The notes under the pieces are model-generated. The model did no database searches, was not told the origin of the DNA, and saw only the letters and a program-made list of their open reading frames with translations. The translations under genes were made by a program, and so were the position numbers. Below are positions 1 to 8,166 of a stretch of DNA of 64,000 nt, one piece after another. Positions within the stretch are counted from its first letter, which is position 1. Every line of letters starts with the position of its first letter. Source of the stretch: Streptomyces sp. NBC_01723 (GTDB lineage Bacteria; Actinomycetota; Actinomycetes; Streptomycetales; Streptomycetaceae); NCBI RefSeq assembly GCF_036246005.1, contig NZ_CP109171.1, forward strand, positions 1,724,001 through 1,788,000, in the 5' to 3' direction.

Positions 1-64
1 ACTCGACCACGGCGTCGTCGATGACTCCGAGCGACCGTATCCGCATCTCCTCAAGCACGGACAC
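1..64 (-). CDS. recN: RecN DNA repair ATPase, N-terminal fragment
   Basis: Only the first 21 codons lie in the window; the gene runs off the left edge. The translation (from GTG 64, or GTG 58) contains EEMRIRSLGVIDDAVVE, the typical start of actinobacterial RecN, an SMC-like ATPase of double-strand-break repair. It sits just downstream of nadK on the same strand, the usual order tlyA-nadK-recN. The exact start is uncertain because two in-frame GTGs are close together. The Walker A motif lies outside the window, so the call rests on the N-terminus and gene order. Confidence 0.72.
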   Translation of the reverse strand, partial: MSVLEEMRIRSLGVIDDAVVE

Positions 65-134
65 GACCTTACGAGGTCGAGGGCGGGGAGCGCACATAGG
101 CCGCTCATGTGACGCCGGGCAGGGTATGCCGTGC

Positions 135-164
135 AGGGGCGCGGGGAACTGCGCGACCAGCCAC
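135..164. repeat. Dispersed Streptomyces intergenic repeat (short form)
   Basis: This 30-base stretch between nadK and recN reads AGGGGCGCGGGGAACTGCGC then GACCAGCCAC. On the other strand it is the GTGGCTGGTCGCGCAGTT-type element that I recognise as frequent in Streptomyces intergenic regions. A related copy, split by a hairpin insert, lies at 18779-18856. No function can be read from it; it may act as a weak terminator or simply be a spreading repeat. Confidence 0.55.
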
Positions 165-209
165 GGACGACCCGCGGCCGGGGCGCGACAGATCCACCCC
201 ATCGAGTCC

Positions 210-1115
210 CTAGTGCGGCGCCCCGCGCCACCCGGACACAGGCAACGCGAACTTCGCCACCAGCCGATCCGTGAACGACGCATGGTGCAACCGAGCCAAC
301 CGCACCGGCACCGCCCCCCGCCGAACCTCCACCCGCGCCCCCGGCGGCAACTCCACCGTCCGCCGCCCGTCACACCACAACACCCCCGGCGGGATGTGCG
401 GCAGCACCTCCACCGCGAGCACGGAGTCCGGCGAGGTCACCAGCGGCTTCGCGAACAGCGCGTGCGCACTGATCGGCACCATCAGCAGCGCCTCCACCTC
501 GGGCCACACCACCGGCCCGCCGGCGGAGAAGGCGTACGCCGTCGACCCGGTCGGCGTCGACAGCACGATGCCGTCGCAGCCGAACCCGGTCACCGGCCGC
601 CCGTCGATCTCCAGCACGACTTCCAGCAGCTTCTCGGCGCCGGCCTTCTGCACGGCCGCCTCGTTCAGCGCCCAGTCGGTGTGCACGATGTCGCCGTTGC
701 GGTGCACGACGACGTCGACGGTCATCCGCTCCTCGACCTCGTAGGCCCGGCTCACCACCCGGTCGACGACCTTGTCGAGGTCGTCCCGCTCGGCCTCGGC
801 GAGGAAGCCGACCCGCCCGAGGTTGACCCCGAGCATCGGCACGCCGGAGGCGCGGGCGAACTCGGCGCCGCGCAGCAGCGTGCCGTCGCCGCCGAGGACG
901 ATCAGCAGTTCGCACCCGTCGAGGCACTGCGGGGTGGCCTCGCCGACCAGCTCGACCTCACCCGGCAGGGGGAGGTCACGCGCCTCGGCCTCCAGGACCC
1001 GGACGCCGATCCCGGCCCGCAGCAGCCCCTTGACCACCAGCTCCGCACTGCGGATGGCGGCGGGACGCCCGGTGTGGGCGAGCAGGAAAACAGTACGAGC
1101 TCGGTTCTGTGTCAA
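210..1115 (-). CDS. nadK: NAD kinase
   Basis: A 301-residue protein of the usual length for PpnK/NadK, which phosphorylates NAD to NADP in the cytoplasm with ATP or polyphosphate. The family motifs are in order: GGDG at residues 75-78, NE at 151-152 (NEAAVQK), and TPTGSTAY around 187-194 followed by the glycine/proline-rich segment. The start is a TTG whose last two bases share the tlyA stop (TTGA overlap), so translation is probably coupled to tlyA. recN follows 146 bases downstream on the same strand. Function is confident; the TTG start is the best fit because no ATG or GTG lies between it and conserved sequence. Confidence 0.95.
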   Translation of the reverse strand: MTQNRARTVFLLAHTGRPAAIRSAELVVKGLLRAGIGVRVLEAEARDLPLPGEVELVGEATPQCLDGCELLIVLGGDGTLLRGAEFARASGVPMLGVNLGRVGFLAEAERDDLDKVVDRVVSRAYEVEERMTVDVVVHRNGDIVHTDWALNEAAVQKAGAEKLLEVVLEIDGRPVTGFGCDGIVLSTPTGSTAYAFSAGGPVVWPEVEALLMVPISAHALFAKPLVTSPDSVLAVEVLPHIPPGVLWCDGRRTVELPPGARVEVRRGAVPVRLARLHHASFTDRLVAKFALPVSGWRGAPH

Positions 1116-1927
1116 CGCGGCCCCTCCGCCACTGCACGGTCAACGTCGGCCGGGTCCAGTGCGCCGGCCCCGGCCCGCAGCCACAGAAAGTACTCGACGT
1201 TCCCGGAGGGACCCGGCAGCGGACTGGCGGTGACCCCCTTCACACCGAGCCCCAGTTCCCAGGCCTTGTGGGCGACTCCCCGCACGGCCTCGGCCCGCAG
1301 CTGCGCACTGCGTACCACTCCCCCGCTGCCCAGCCGCTCCTTGCCCACCTCGAACTGCGGCTTCACCATCATCACCAGGTCGGCGTCCGGCCGGGTGCAC
1401 CGCGCCAGGGCGGGCAGCACCAGTCCGAGCGGGATGAAGGACAGATCCCCCACGACAAGATCCACGGGCTCCCCATCGATCGCTTCCAGCGTCAACTCGC
1501 GTACGTTCGTACGGTCCTTGACGGTGACGCGTTCATCCTGCCGGAGGCTCCAGGCGAGTTGTCCGTATCCCACGTCCACGGCGACGACGTGCGCGGCGCC
1601 CGCCCGCAGCAGTACGTCGGTGAAGCCGCCGGTGGAGGCGCCGGCGTCCAGCGCCCGGCGGCCCTCGACGACGAGGCCCCGCGGCCCGAACGCCGCGAGG
1701 GCGCCGGCGAGCTTGTGGCCGCCGCGCGAGACGTAGTCGGGATCGCCGTCGTCGTCGCTGACCACGATCGCGGCGGCCGTCTCCACCTGCGTGGCGGGCT
1801 TGGTCGCGACGGTCTTGCCGACGGAGACCCGCCCGGCGGCGATCAGCTGGCTGGCGTGCTCGCGCGAGCGCGCCAGCCTGCGGCGGACCAGCTCCGCGTC
1901 GAGACGGCGGCGTGCGACTCCTGCCAC
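1112..1927 (-). CDS. tlyA: TlyA family rRNA (cytidine-2'-O)-methyltransferase
   Basis: A 271-residue protein. Residues 1-60 form an S4-type RNA-binding domain (RRRLDAELVRRRLARSREHA, then VSVGK). The rest is an FtsJ/RrmJ-like SAM methyltransferase, with YVSRGGHKL and the SAM loop DAGASTGGFTDVLL. TlyA enzymes 2'-O-methylate cytidines in 16S and 23S rRNA and thereby give capreomycin/viomycin sensitivity. I chose the GTG at 1927 because AGGAG lies about 10 bases upstream and the family's N-terminus begins there; the longer frame to 2062 is low-complexity. nadK overlaps its stop, and the small gene upstream ends 7 bases before its start. Confidence 0.93.
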   Translation of the reverse strand: MAGVARRRLDAELVRRRLARSREHASQLIAAGRVSVGKTVATKPATQVETAAAIVVSDDDGDPDYVSRGGHKLAGALAAFGPRGLVVEGRRALDAGASTGGFTDVLLRAGAAHVVAVDVGYGQLAWSLRQDERVTVKDRTNVRELTLEAIDGEPVDLVVGDLSFIPLGLVLPALARCTRPDADLVMMVKPQFEVGKERLGSGGVVRSAQLRAEAVRGVAHKAWELGLGVKGVTASPLPGPSGNVEYFLWLRAGAGALDPADVDRAVAEGPR

Positions 1928-1934
1928 GTTCGGT

Positions 1935-2252
1935 TCAGCTCCTGCGGTCGTACGGTGATGGCGGCGACGGGGGCGCCGGGGGTCCCTGGGGTCCCGGGCG
2001 GGCGTCGAGCGCGGTGAGCGCGTCGCGCAGCCCCCGGTGTACATCCTCGTACACCTCGACATGTCCGTCCGTGGCCAGGTGGTCGGCGTCGGCCAGCCGC
2101 GCCAGCCGGGCGTCGACCTCGGCGTTGCCGGTCGGGGTGCGGGGGACGCCCAGCGGGGCGGGGGCCGCGGGCTCGTACCCGGACTCCGCCTCCTGGGGCT
2201 CCGGCCCTGCCCCGTTCTCCTGGACCGCCGGCTCCGGTACTGCGTCGCTCAT
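1935..2252 (-). CDS. Conserved hypothetical protein, small, acidic N-terminus
   Basis: A 105-residue protein with no family I can name. The N-terminal 45 residues are rich in Glu, Pro and Ala and look disordered. A central helical segment (EVDARLARLADADHLATDGHVEVYED) is the likely folded part, and the tail is Pro-rich. It is the first gene of the probable operon with tlyA, nadK and recN, ending 7 bases before the tlyA start. It is divergent from the SCP2 gene, with 42 bases between them for both promoters. Short helical proteins in this position occur across Streptomyces, so it is likely real. Confidence 0.8.
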   Translation of the reverse strand: MSDAVPEPAVQENGAGPEPQEAESGYEPAAPAPLGVPRTPTGNAEVDARLARLADADHLATDGHVEVYEDVHRGLRDALTALDARPGPQGPPAPPSPPSPYDRRS

Positions 2253-2294
2253 GCCCCGACGCTACCGCGTACCGCTGGGGTACGGTTCGTCCCG

Positions 2295-2642
2295 ATGGCG
2301 ACGACTGAGGAGTGCCGCGCCGCACTCGACAAGCTCTCGAACGACATGCGGGGCGCCGAAGGGGACGTGCGGTCGGCCGCCGCGCTGGACCGCTCGGTGA
2401 GCTGCCACATCACCGACCTGGACGTCACCTTCGCCGGACGCATGGCGGACGGCGGGATCGACGTGCGCGAGACCCTGGCGGGGCCCCCGCGCGAGAAGGC
2501 CGAGATCAGGCTGGCGATGACCGGCGACGACCTGGTGGGGCTGGTCGCCGGCGAGCTGAACTTCGCGAAGGCCTGGGGCTCGGGACGGGTGCGGCTGGAG
2601 GCGGGCCTGCGCGACCTGTTCCGGCTCAGGAAGCTCCTGTAG
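2295..2642 (+). CDS. SCP2 sterol-binding domain protein
   Basis: A 115-residue, single-domain protein that looks like the SCP2 (sterol carrier protein 2) fold. It has an N-terminal helix, beta strands (CHITDLDVTFAGRMADGG), a hydrophobic pocket strand, then the typical C-terminal LVGLVAGELNFAKAWGSGRVRLEAG with a closing helix. SCP2 domains bind lipids or fatty acyl chains; the ligand here is unknown. It starts at an ATG 42 bases from the divergent gene. Its 3' end overlaps the convergent iron-ABC ATPase gene by 17 bases. Confidence 0.85.
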   Translation: MATTEECRAALDKLSNDMRGAEGDVRSAAALDRSVSCHITDLDVTFAGRMADGGIDVRETLAGPPREKAEIRLAMTGDDLVGLVAGELNFAKAWGSGRVRLEAGLRDLFRLRKLL

Positions 2643-3525
2643 CCGCCACCTTCTGGACCGGCTTGCCGGGCTGGGTACCGCCCGCGCCCCGAGCCCTGCG
2701 CGCGGCCGGCACCACCAGCGGCGTCCCCGTCTCCGGGTCGTCGATGACCTGGCAGCGCAGCCCGAAGACCCGCTCGACGAGGTCGGCCGTGACGATGTCC
2801 CCCGGCGCGCCCTCGGCGATGATCTCCCCCTCGCGCAGCGCGATGAGGTGGGTGGCGTACCGGGCGGCGTGGTTGAGGTCGTGCAGGACCGCCACGAGCG
2901 TGCGGCCCTGCTCCTCGTGGAGTTCGGCGCACAGGTCGAGGACGTCGATCTGGTGCTGGATGTCCAGGTATGTCGTCGGCTCGTCGAGGAGCAGCAGCGG
3001 GGTCTGCTGGGCGAGCGCCATGGCGATCCACACCCGCTGGCGCTGACCGCCGGAGAGTTCGTCGACGTAGCGCTCGGCGAGTTCGGAGACGCCGGTCTGC
3101 GCCATGGACTCCTGGACGACCCGCTCGTCCTCGGTCGACCACTGCCGCAGCAGACCCTGGTGCGGGTAGCGGCCGCGGCCGACGAGGTCGCCGACGGTGA
3201 TCCCGTCGGGCGCGATGGAGGACTGGGGCAGCAGGCCGAGGGTCCGCGCGACCTGCTTGGCGGGCATCGACTGGATGACCGACCCGTCGAGGAGCACCCG
3301 GCCCTGGGTGGGCTTGAGCATCCGCGACAGGGCCCGCAGCAGGGTCGACTTGCCGCACGCGTTCGGGCCGACGATCACCGTGAAGGAGTTGTCGGGTATC
3401 TCCACCGACAGCTTCTCCGCGATGACCCGCTGGTCGTAGGCGAGGGTGACGTTCTCGGCGGTCAGGCGGTTCACGTTGCTCCCTTGGTCGTTCGGCCCGC
3501 TGCGAGCACCCGTGCCGGCGCTCAT
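2626..3525 (-). CDS. Iron-siderophore ABC transporter, ATP-binding protein
   Basis: A FepC-like ATPase of about 299 residues. It has Walker A GPNACGKST, Q-loop LLPQSS, signature LSGGQRQRVWIA, Walker B LLLLDEPTTYLD and the switch histidine in VLHDLNHAARY. It powers uptake of ferric siderophore through the two permeases upstream. The ATG at 3525 overlaps the permease stop (ATGA), suggesting coupling. A GTG at 3474 has a better ribosome site (AAGGGAG) and starts exactly at the conserved domain, so the real product may be 282 residues. Last gene of a three-gene operon behind an iron box; no substrate-binding lipoprotein gene lies nearby. Confidence 0.92.
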   Translation of the reverse strand: MSAGTGARSGPNDQGSNVNRLTAENVTLAYDQRVIAEKLSVEIPDNSFTVIVGPNACGKSTLLRALSRMLKPTQGRVLLDGSVIQSMPAKQVARTLGLLPQSSIAPDGITVGDLVGRGRYPHQGLLRQWSTEDERVVQESMAQTGVSELAERYVDELSGGQRQRVWIAMALAQQTPLLLLDEPTTYLDIQHQIDVLDLCAELHEEQGRTLVAVLHDLNHAARYATHLIALREGEIIAEGAPGDIVTADLVERVFGLRCQVIDDPETGTPLVVPAARRARGAGGTQPGKPVQKVAATGAS

Positions 3526-4604
3526 ATCCGGCCCGCCTTGCGCTCGGTGACCAGCAGCCACAGCAGATAGACGCCGCCGAGTACACCGGTGACCACGCCC
3601 ACGGGCAGCTGGTCCGCGCCGAAGGCACGCTGCGAGATCCAGTCGGCGCTCACCAGCAGCGCGGCGCCCATGCACAGGGAGGGCAGCAGGTTGGGACCCG
3701 GCGAACGGGTCAGCCGCCGGGCCAGCTGCGGCGCGGTGAGCGCCACGAAGCTGACCGGGCCGGCGGCGGCCGTGGCGGCGGCGGTCAGCAGCACGGCCGC
3801 CACCATCAGCAGCGCGCGCACCCGCTCGACGCGCACCCCGAGGGCGTACGAGACGTCGTCGCCCATCTCCATCATCCGCAGCGCCCGTCCCTTGCCGAGC
3901 ACGAGCGGCACGAGCACGGCACACAGCGCGAGCAGCGGCCAGACCTGGTCCCAGTCGCGGCCGTTGAGGGAGCCGGTCATCCAGACGACGGCGCGGGAGG
4001 CGTCGACGATGTCGGCCCGGGTGAGGAGGTAGCCGTTGACCGCCGTGACGATCGCGGACACGCCGATGCCCACCAGGACCAGCCGGTACCCGTGCACGCC
4101 CCGCTTCCAGGCGAGCAGATAGATGGCGGTACCGGTCACCAGGCCGCCGGCGAGCGCGCCGAAGGTGACCTGGGCGGAGCTGCCGGAGAACAGGACGATC
4201 ATGATGAGCGCGCCGGCCGTCGCGCCCTGTCCGAGGCCGAGTACGTCCGGACTGCCGAGCGGGTTGCGGGAGATGGCCTGGAACAGCGCGCCGCCGACGC
4301 CGAGCGCGGCGCCGACCAGCAGTCCGACCAGGACCCGCGGCAGCCGCAGTTCGTTGACGATGAACTCCTGGCCGGCGTTGCCCTCGCCGACCAGGGTCCG
4401 CAGCACGTCGGCGGCCGGTATCTCGAAGTCGCCGGTGCCGATCAGAACCACGCTCGCGGCCAGCGCGACGACCAGCAGCAGGGCGACGACGACCACGGCC
4501 CGCACGTCGAGGCGGAGCGACAGGCCACCGGGGCCACGGAGGGACCGGTTGCTCTTCAGGGTCTTGGCGGTCTTCACAGTCCTCACGCTCTTCGCGGTCC
4601 TCAC
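3522..4604 (-). CDS. Iron-siderophore ABC transporter permease (FecCD/BtuC family)
   Basis: A 360-residue membrane permease of the FecCD family. After a short Arg/Lys/Thr-rich N-terminus there are about ten hydrophobic segments. Family signatures are GVGGALFQAISRNPLGSPDVLG and the coupling-loop region with ALRMMEMGDDVSYALGV. It pairs with the permease just upstream to form the FepD/FepG-type heterodimer. The GTG start at 4604 overlaps the upstream stop (GTGA). The window supports iron-siderophore transport rather than vitamin B12 because of the iron box. Confidence 0.92.
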   Translation of the reverse strand: MRTAKSVRTVKTAKTLKSNRSLRGPGGLSLRLDVRAVVVVALLLVVALAASVVLIGTGDFEIPAADVLRTLVGEGNAGQEFIVNELRLPRVLVGLLVGAALGVGGALFQAISRNPLGSPDVLGLGQGATAGALIMIVLFSGSSAQVTFGALAGGLVTGTAIYLLAWKRGVHGYRLVLVGIGVSAIVTAVNGYLLTRADIVDASRAVVWMTGSLNGRDWDQVWPLLALCAVLVPLVLGKGRALRMMEMGDDVSYALGVRVERVRALLMVAAVLLTAAATAAAGPVSFVALTAPQLARRLTRSPGPNLLPSLCMGAALLVSADWISQRAFGADQLPVGVVTGVLGGVYLLWLLVTERKAGRI

Positions 4605-5647
4605 AGCTGGGCCGTCCTCCGCCGTCGTACGAGATAGATGAAGACAGGCCCACCGAGGACGGCGGTGACGATGCCGACCTGTAGCTCCGCGGGCCGTGCG
4701 ACGATCCGGCCGAGGACGTCCGCGCCCAGCAGCAGCACGGGCGACAGGATCGCGGCGTACGGCAGGATCCAGCGCAGGTCGGGCCCGGTGAAGGAGCGGA
4801 CGATGTGCGGGACCATCAGGCCGACGAACACGATCGGCCCGCAGGCCGCGGTCGCCGCCCCGCACAGCACGGTCGCGGCGAGCATGGCCAGCGCCCGGGT
4901 GCGGTTCAGATTGGCGCCGAGGGCCTTGGCGGTGTCGTCGCCCATCTCCATGGCGTTGAGCGGCCGGGCGAGCGCGAGCGCGAGGAACGTGCCCACACCG
5001 AAGAACGGCAGCACTTCCATGATGGTGTCGTCGGTCGCCGAGGCGAGCGAACCCACCGTCCAGAAGCGCATCCTGCCCAGCGCCGCGTCGTCCATGATCA
5101 TCACGGCCTGGAGGTAACCGAACAGCGCGGCGCTGATCGCGGTGCCGGCCAGGACCAGCCGCACCGGCGTGGCCCCCCGGCTGCCGCCCAGGAACCAGAC
5201 CAGCGCACCGACCCCGGCGGCACCGGCGAAGGCGAACCAGACATATCCGGTCAGCGAGGTGACGCCGAGGAAGGTGATGGCCGTGACGACCGCGGCCGAG
5301 GCTCCGGCGTTGATGCCGAGCAGTCCGGGGTCGGCCAGTGGATTGCGGGTGAGCGCCTGGAGCACCGCGCCCGCGAGTCCGAGCGCGGCGCCGGCCAGCA
5401 GACCGAGGACGGTCCGCGACTGCCGTTCGCCGACCACGACGTCGCCGTAGGTGCCCGAGTCGTGGAACAGACCATGCCAGACCTGCGCCAGGGACAGGTC
5501 CTTCGCACCGATCGCGATGCTCGCCAACGCGATGGACACGAGTACGGCCACGGAGACGGGCAGCCCTGCGGCTCGCAGGACGCGGCGCTTGGCGGGCGGC
5601 GCGGTGGCGGTCTCCGCGCGCTGTTCGGGGGGACTCTCGACCAACAC
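4601..5647 (-). CDS. Iron-siderophore ABC transporter permease (FecCD/BtuC family)
   Basis: A 348-residue permease. It has a cytoplasmic N-terminal stretch of about 28 residues and a series of hydrophobic helices. Family motifs are LGLAGAVLQALTRNPLADPGLLGINAGAS and LNAMEMGDDTAKALG. It is first in the operon with the second permease and the ATPase. The GTG start at 5647 lies only 3 bases below the iron box, so either the mRNA is leaderless or the real start is further in; no ribosome-binding site fits upstream. Expression should be repressed by iron-loaded DmdR/IdeR. Confidence 0.92.
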   Translation of the reverse strand: MLVESPPEQRAETATAPPAKRRVLRAAGLPVSVAVLVSIALASIAIGAKDLSLAQVWHGLFHDSGTYGDVVVGERQSRTVLGLLAGAALGLAGAVLQALTRNPLADPGLLGINAGASAAVVTAITFLGVTSLTGYVWFAFAGAAGVGALVWFLGGSRGATPVRLVLAGTAISAALFGYLQAVMIMDDAALGRMRFWTVGSLASATDDTIMEVLPFFGVGTFLALALARPLNAMEMGDDTAKALGANLNRTRALAMLAATVLCGAATAACGPIVFVGLMVPHIVRSFTGPDLRWILPYAAILSPVLLLGADVLGRIVARPAELQVGIVTAVLGGPVFIYLVRRRRTAQL

Positions 5648-5650
5648 GTT

Positions 5651-5668
5651 GGTTAGGCTAGCCTACCC
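5651..5668 (-). promoter_or_regulatory. Iron box (DmdR/IdeR/DtxR-type operator)
   Basis: GGTTAGGCTAGCCTACCC is an 18-base palindrome with one mismatched pair and a perfect 12-base core TAGGCTAGCCTA. It matches the actinobacterial DtxR-family operator pattern (TTAGGTTAGGCTAACCTAA-like). It lies directly upstream of the first permease start and probably overlaps the -10 region, so binding of the iron-loaded repressor would block the promoter. Confidence 0.82.
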
Positions 5669-5720
5669 TGCCAAGCGATCACGATTCCGTGGCGCGAGGG
5701 CGCCGCCCGGTCCCGGTGGC

Positions 5721-6752
5721 TCACAACCCCAGCCGCGCCAGCGCCTTCCCCGAGTCCAGGCCGCACCCTTCCTCCCCGCCGGCCGTCCAGGCCGCCGCGC
5801 ACAAGGCACGCAAACCGTCCAGCGCCTCGCCGTCGCCCTCCAGTTCCAGCCGGTCCTCGCCCGCCGTCGCCGTCCAGCCGCCGCAGCGGAATCCGTCGTC
5901 CGCGTCACCGGTGACCTCCGGCTGCCCGGTGAGCAGTCCGCGCAGATCCGCGTCGACGTACGTCGGCCGGTGCCGCGGCGGTGCGGACAGCAACTGGGCG
6001 CCGTCGGTCACGCCGGTCAGGACGAGCAGTGAGTCGACCTCGCCGTTGAACGCGCCCTCGATGTCCGTGTCCAGGCGGTCCCCGACCACCAACGGCCGCC
6101 GCGCGCCGGTGCGCAGGATCGTCTCCCGGTGCATGGGAGGCAACGGCTTCCCCGCGACCTGCGGTTCGGCGCCGGTCGCGATCCGCACCACCTCCACCGC
6201 CGCGCCGTTGCCCGGGGCGATTCCCCGGGCGCCCGGGATGGTGAGGTCCGTGTTGGAGGCGTACCAGGGCAGGCCCCGCGCGACGGCGTAGCACGCCTCG
6301 GCGAACCGCCCCCACGGCAGCTCGGGCCCGCCGTACCCCTGCACCACGGCCGCCGGGTCGTCCTCGGCGGACTCCACGGGCTCGAGGCCGCGTTCACGCA
6401 GCGCCACGCGCAGTCCCTCGCCCCCGACGACCAGCACCCGCGACCCCGACGGCATCTGGTCGGCGATCAGCCGGGCCACCGCCTGGGCGGACGTGATGAC
6501 ATCGGCGGCGTCCGTCGCGATCCCCAGCTCGGTCAGGTGCTCGGCCACCGCGTCCGGCGTCCGCAGGGCGTTGTTCGTCACGTAGGCCAGGTGCATGCCG
6601 CCGTCGCGGGCCACGGCGAGCGAGTCGACGGCGTGCGCGATGGCGTTCCCCCCGGCGTACACCACGCCGTCCAGGTCGAGCAGCGCCGTGTCGTACGCCT
6701 CGCTCAGGTGCCGCCCACTGCCCGCGGGCCTCGTCCTGACGCTCCGGCTCAT
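5721..6752 (-). CDS. HAD-IIA family hydrolase (NagD-like phosphatase)
   Basis: A 343-residue HAD-superfamily phosphatase. Motif I is LLDLDGVVYAGG with nucleophile Asp26 and acid Asp28. A class IIA cap follows, then the C-terminal motif VVGDRLDTDIEGAFNG. NagD-like enzymes dephosphorylate nucleotides or sugar phosphates; the substrate is not readable. The C-terminal 60 residues after TYVDADLRGLL are an extension beyond the core domain, rich in acidic residues and Trp/Cys. I chose the ATG at 6752 because GAGGAG lies about 10 bases upstream. Divergent from the DUF1015 gene, 72 bases away. Confidence 0.88.
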   Translation of the reverse strand: MSRSVRTRPAGSGRHLSEAYDTALLDLDGVVYAGGNAIAHAVDSLAVARDGGMHLAYVTNNALRTPDAVAEHLTELGIATDAADVITSAQAVARLIADQMPSGSRVLVVGGEGLRVALRERGLEPVESAEDDPAAVVQGYGGPELPWGRFAEACYAVARGLPWYASNTDLTIPGARGIAPGNGAAVEVVRIATGAEPQVAGKPLPPMHRETILRTGARRPLVVGDRLDTDIEGAFNGEVDSLLVLTGVTDGAQLLSAPPRHRPTYVDADLRGLLTGQPEVTGDADDGFRCGGWTATAGEDRLELEGDGEALDGLRALCAAAWTAGGEEGCGLDSGKALARLGL

Positions 6753-6824
6753 TGCACATCGCTCCTCGTTCGACGCCTTTCCCCCGATCATCCCCCATGC
6801 CACCGACAGACGTACGATGCCGGG

Positions 6825-8117
6825 ATGAACACTGCAGGTCACCCGGAAGCAACGGCGCACCGGGGCCTGGAACTCACCCCGTTCCGAGGCCTCCGCTACG
6901 ACCCCGACCGGGTCGGCAGCCTGGCCGCCGTGACGTCCCCGCCCTACGACGTCGTGGTCCGCCCCGACGGCCTGCTGCACCTGGAGTCCGCCGACCCGCA
7001 CAACATCGTCCGCCTGATCCTGCCCCAGGCCGCCACCCCGGAGGCGCGTCACGAACAGGCCGCCCAGACCCTGCGGCGCTGGCTGGCGGAGGGCGTCCTG
7101 ACCACCGATCCCGAACCGGGCCTGTACGTCTACGAACAGCGCGCCGGCGACGGCCTCCTGCAACGCGGCGTCATCGGCGCCCTGCGCGTGTCGGACCCCG
7201 CCGAGCGGGTGGTCCTGCCGCACGAGGACGTCATGCCGCACGTCGTCGCCGACCGCGCGGCGCTCATGCGCGCCACCTGGACGAACCTCGAACCCCTGCT
7301 GCTGACCTACCGCGGCGACGACACCACGTCGGCCACGACCGCCCTCGTGGAACGCAGCGCCGAACAGCCACCGCTGCTCGCGACGACCACGGAGGACGGC
7401 TACCGCCACCGGCTGTGGTCGGTCACCGACCCCGACGCCGTGGCCCGGGTCCGTGGCGAGCTGGCAGGGCACCAGGCCCTCATCGCGGACGGCCACCACC
7501 GCTGGGCGACCTACCGCACCCTCCGCGCGGAGCACCCCTCCCCCAGCCCGTGGGACCACGGCCTGGTCCTCCTGGTCGACACGGTCCGCTATCCCCTGCG
7601 GGTCCGCGCCATCCACCGCCTGCTGCACGATCTCCCGGTGCGGGACGCCGTCGCCGCCCTGGACGGCCACTTCCAGGTCCGCCGCCTGGAGACTCCGCTG
7701 GCCGAGTCCCTGGACACCCTGGCGAAGGCGGCCGACGCGGGCAACGCCTTCCTGCTCGCCGGCGACGGCGCCTTCCACCTCGTGGACCACCCCGAACCCG
7801 GTCTGCTGGCCCGCACGGTCCCCACCGACCGGCCCGAGGCCTGGCGCACGCTGGACGCCACCGTCCTGCACACCACGCTCCTCGCCCACGTCTGGCACAT
7901 CCCCGACGACTCGGCGGCCCACGTCTCCTACATCCACGACACGGCGGCCACGGTCGAGAAGGCGGAACGCGACGGCGGTACGGCCGTGCTGATGCACCCG
8001 GTCCGCGAGGAGGTCGTCCGCGACCTCGCCCGGCAGGGCGTCACGATGCCCCGCAAGTCGACGTCGTTCGGCCCGAAGCCGGCCTCCGGTCTGGTGCTGC
8101 GCCAACTCGACGCGTAA
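6825..8117 (+). CDS. DUF1015 family protein
   Basis: A 430-residue protein of the DUF1015 family, the usual length. Characteristic segments are LTPFRGLRYDP near the start, SPPYDVV, the NIVRLILP stretch, HEDVMPHVVADR, the invariant ADGHHRWATYRTL motif and MPRKSTSFGPKPASG near the end. Family members are annotated as uncharacterised or as serine-kinase-like in some lineages; I make no specific claim. The ATG at 6825 follows the divergent HAD gene. A strong stem-loop terminator follows 5 bases after the stop. Confidence 0.9.
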   Translation: MNTAGHPEATAHRGLELTPFRGLRYDPDRVGSLAAVTSPPYDVVVRPDGLLHLESADPHNIVRLILPQAATPEARHEQAAQTLRRWLAEGVLTTDPEPGLYVYEQRAGDGLLQRGVIGALRVSDPAERVVLPHEDVMPHVVADRAALMRATWTNLEPLLLTYRGDDTTSATTALVERSAEQPPLLATTTEDGYRHRLWSVTDPDAVARVRGELAGHQALIADGHHRWATYRTLRAEHPSPSPWDHGLVLLVDTVRYPLRVRAIHRLLHDLPVRDAVAALDGHFQVRRLETPLAESLDTLAKAADAGNAFLLAGDGAFHLVDHPEPGLLARTVPTDRPEAWRTLDATVLHTTLLAHVWHIPDDSAAHVSYIHDTAATVEKAERDGGTAVLMHPVREEVVRDLARQGVTMPRKSTSFGPKPASGLVLRQLDA

Positions 8118-8122
8118 CGCGG

Positions 8123-8156
8123 AAGGGGCGGGACCGTACGCACGGTCCCGCCCCTT
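8123..8156. terminator. Bidirectional stem-loop terminator
   Basis: A perfect 15-bp inverted repeat, AAGGGGCGGGACCGT / ACGGTCCCGCCCCTT, with a 4-base loop. It sits between two converging genes, the DUF1015 gene and the RDDR-repeat gene. AA/TT flanks give short U-runs in both directions. Confidence 0.85.
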
Positions 8157-8166
8157 CGATGTCGCG

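Noticed and set aside
2626..4653. Fused ATPase-permease frame of 675 residues
   Set aside because: It starts antisense to permease sequence; the ATPase has its own start at 3525 or 3474 beside the permease stop.
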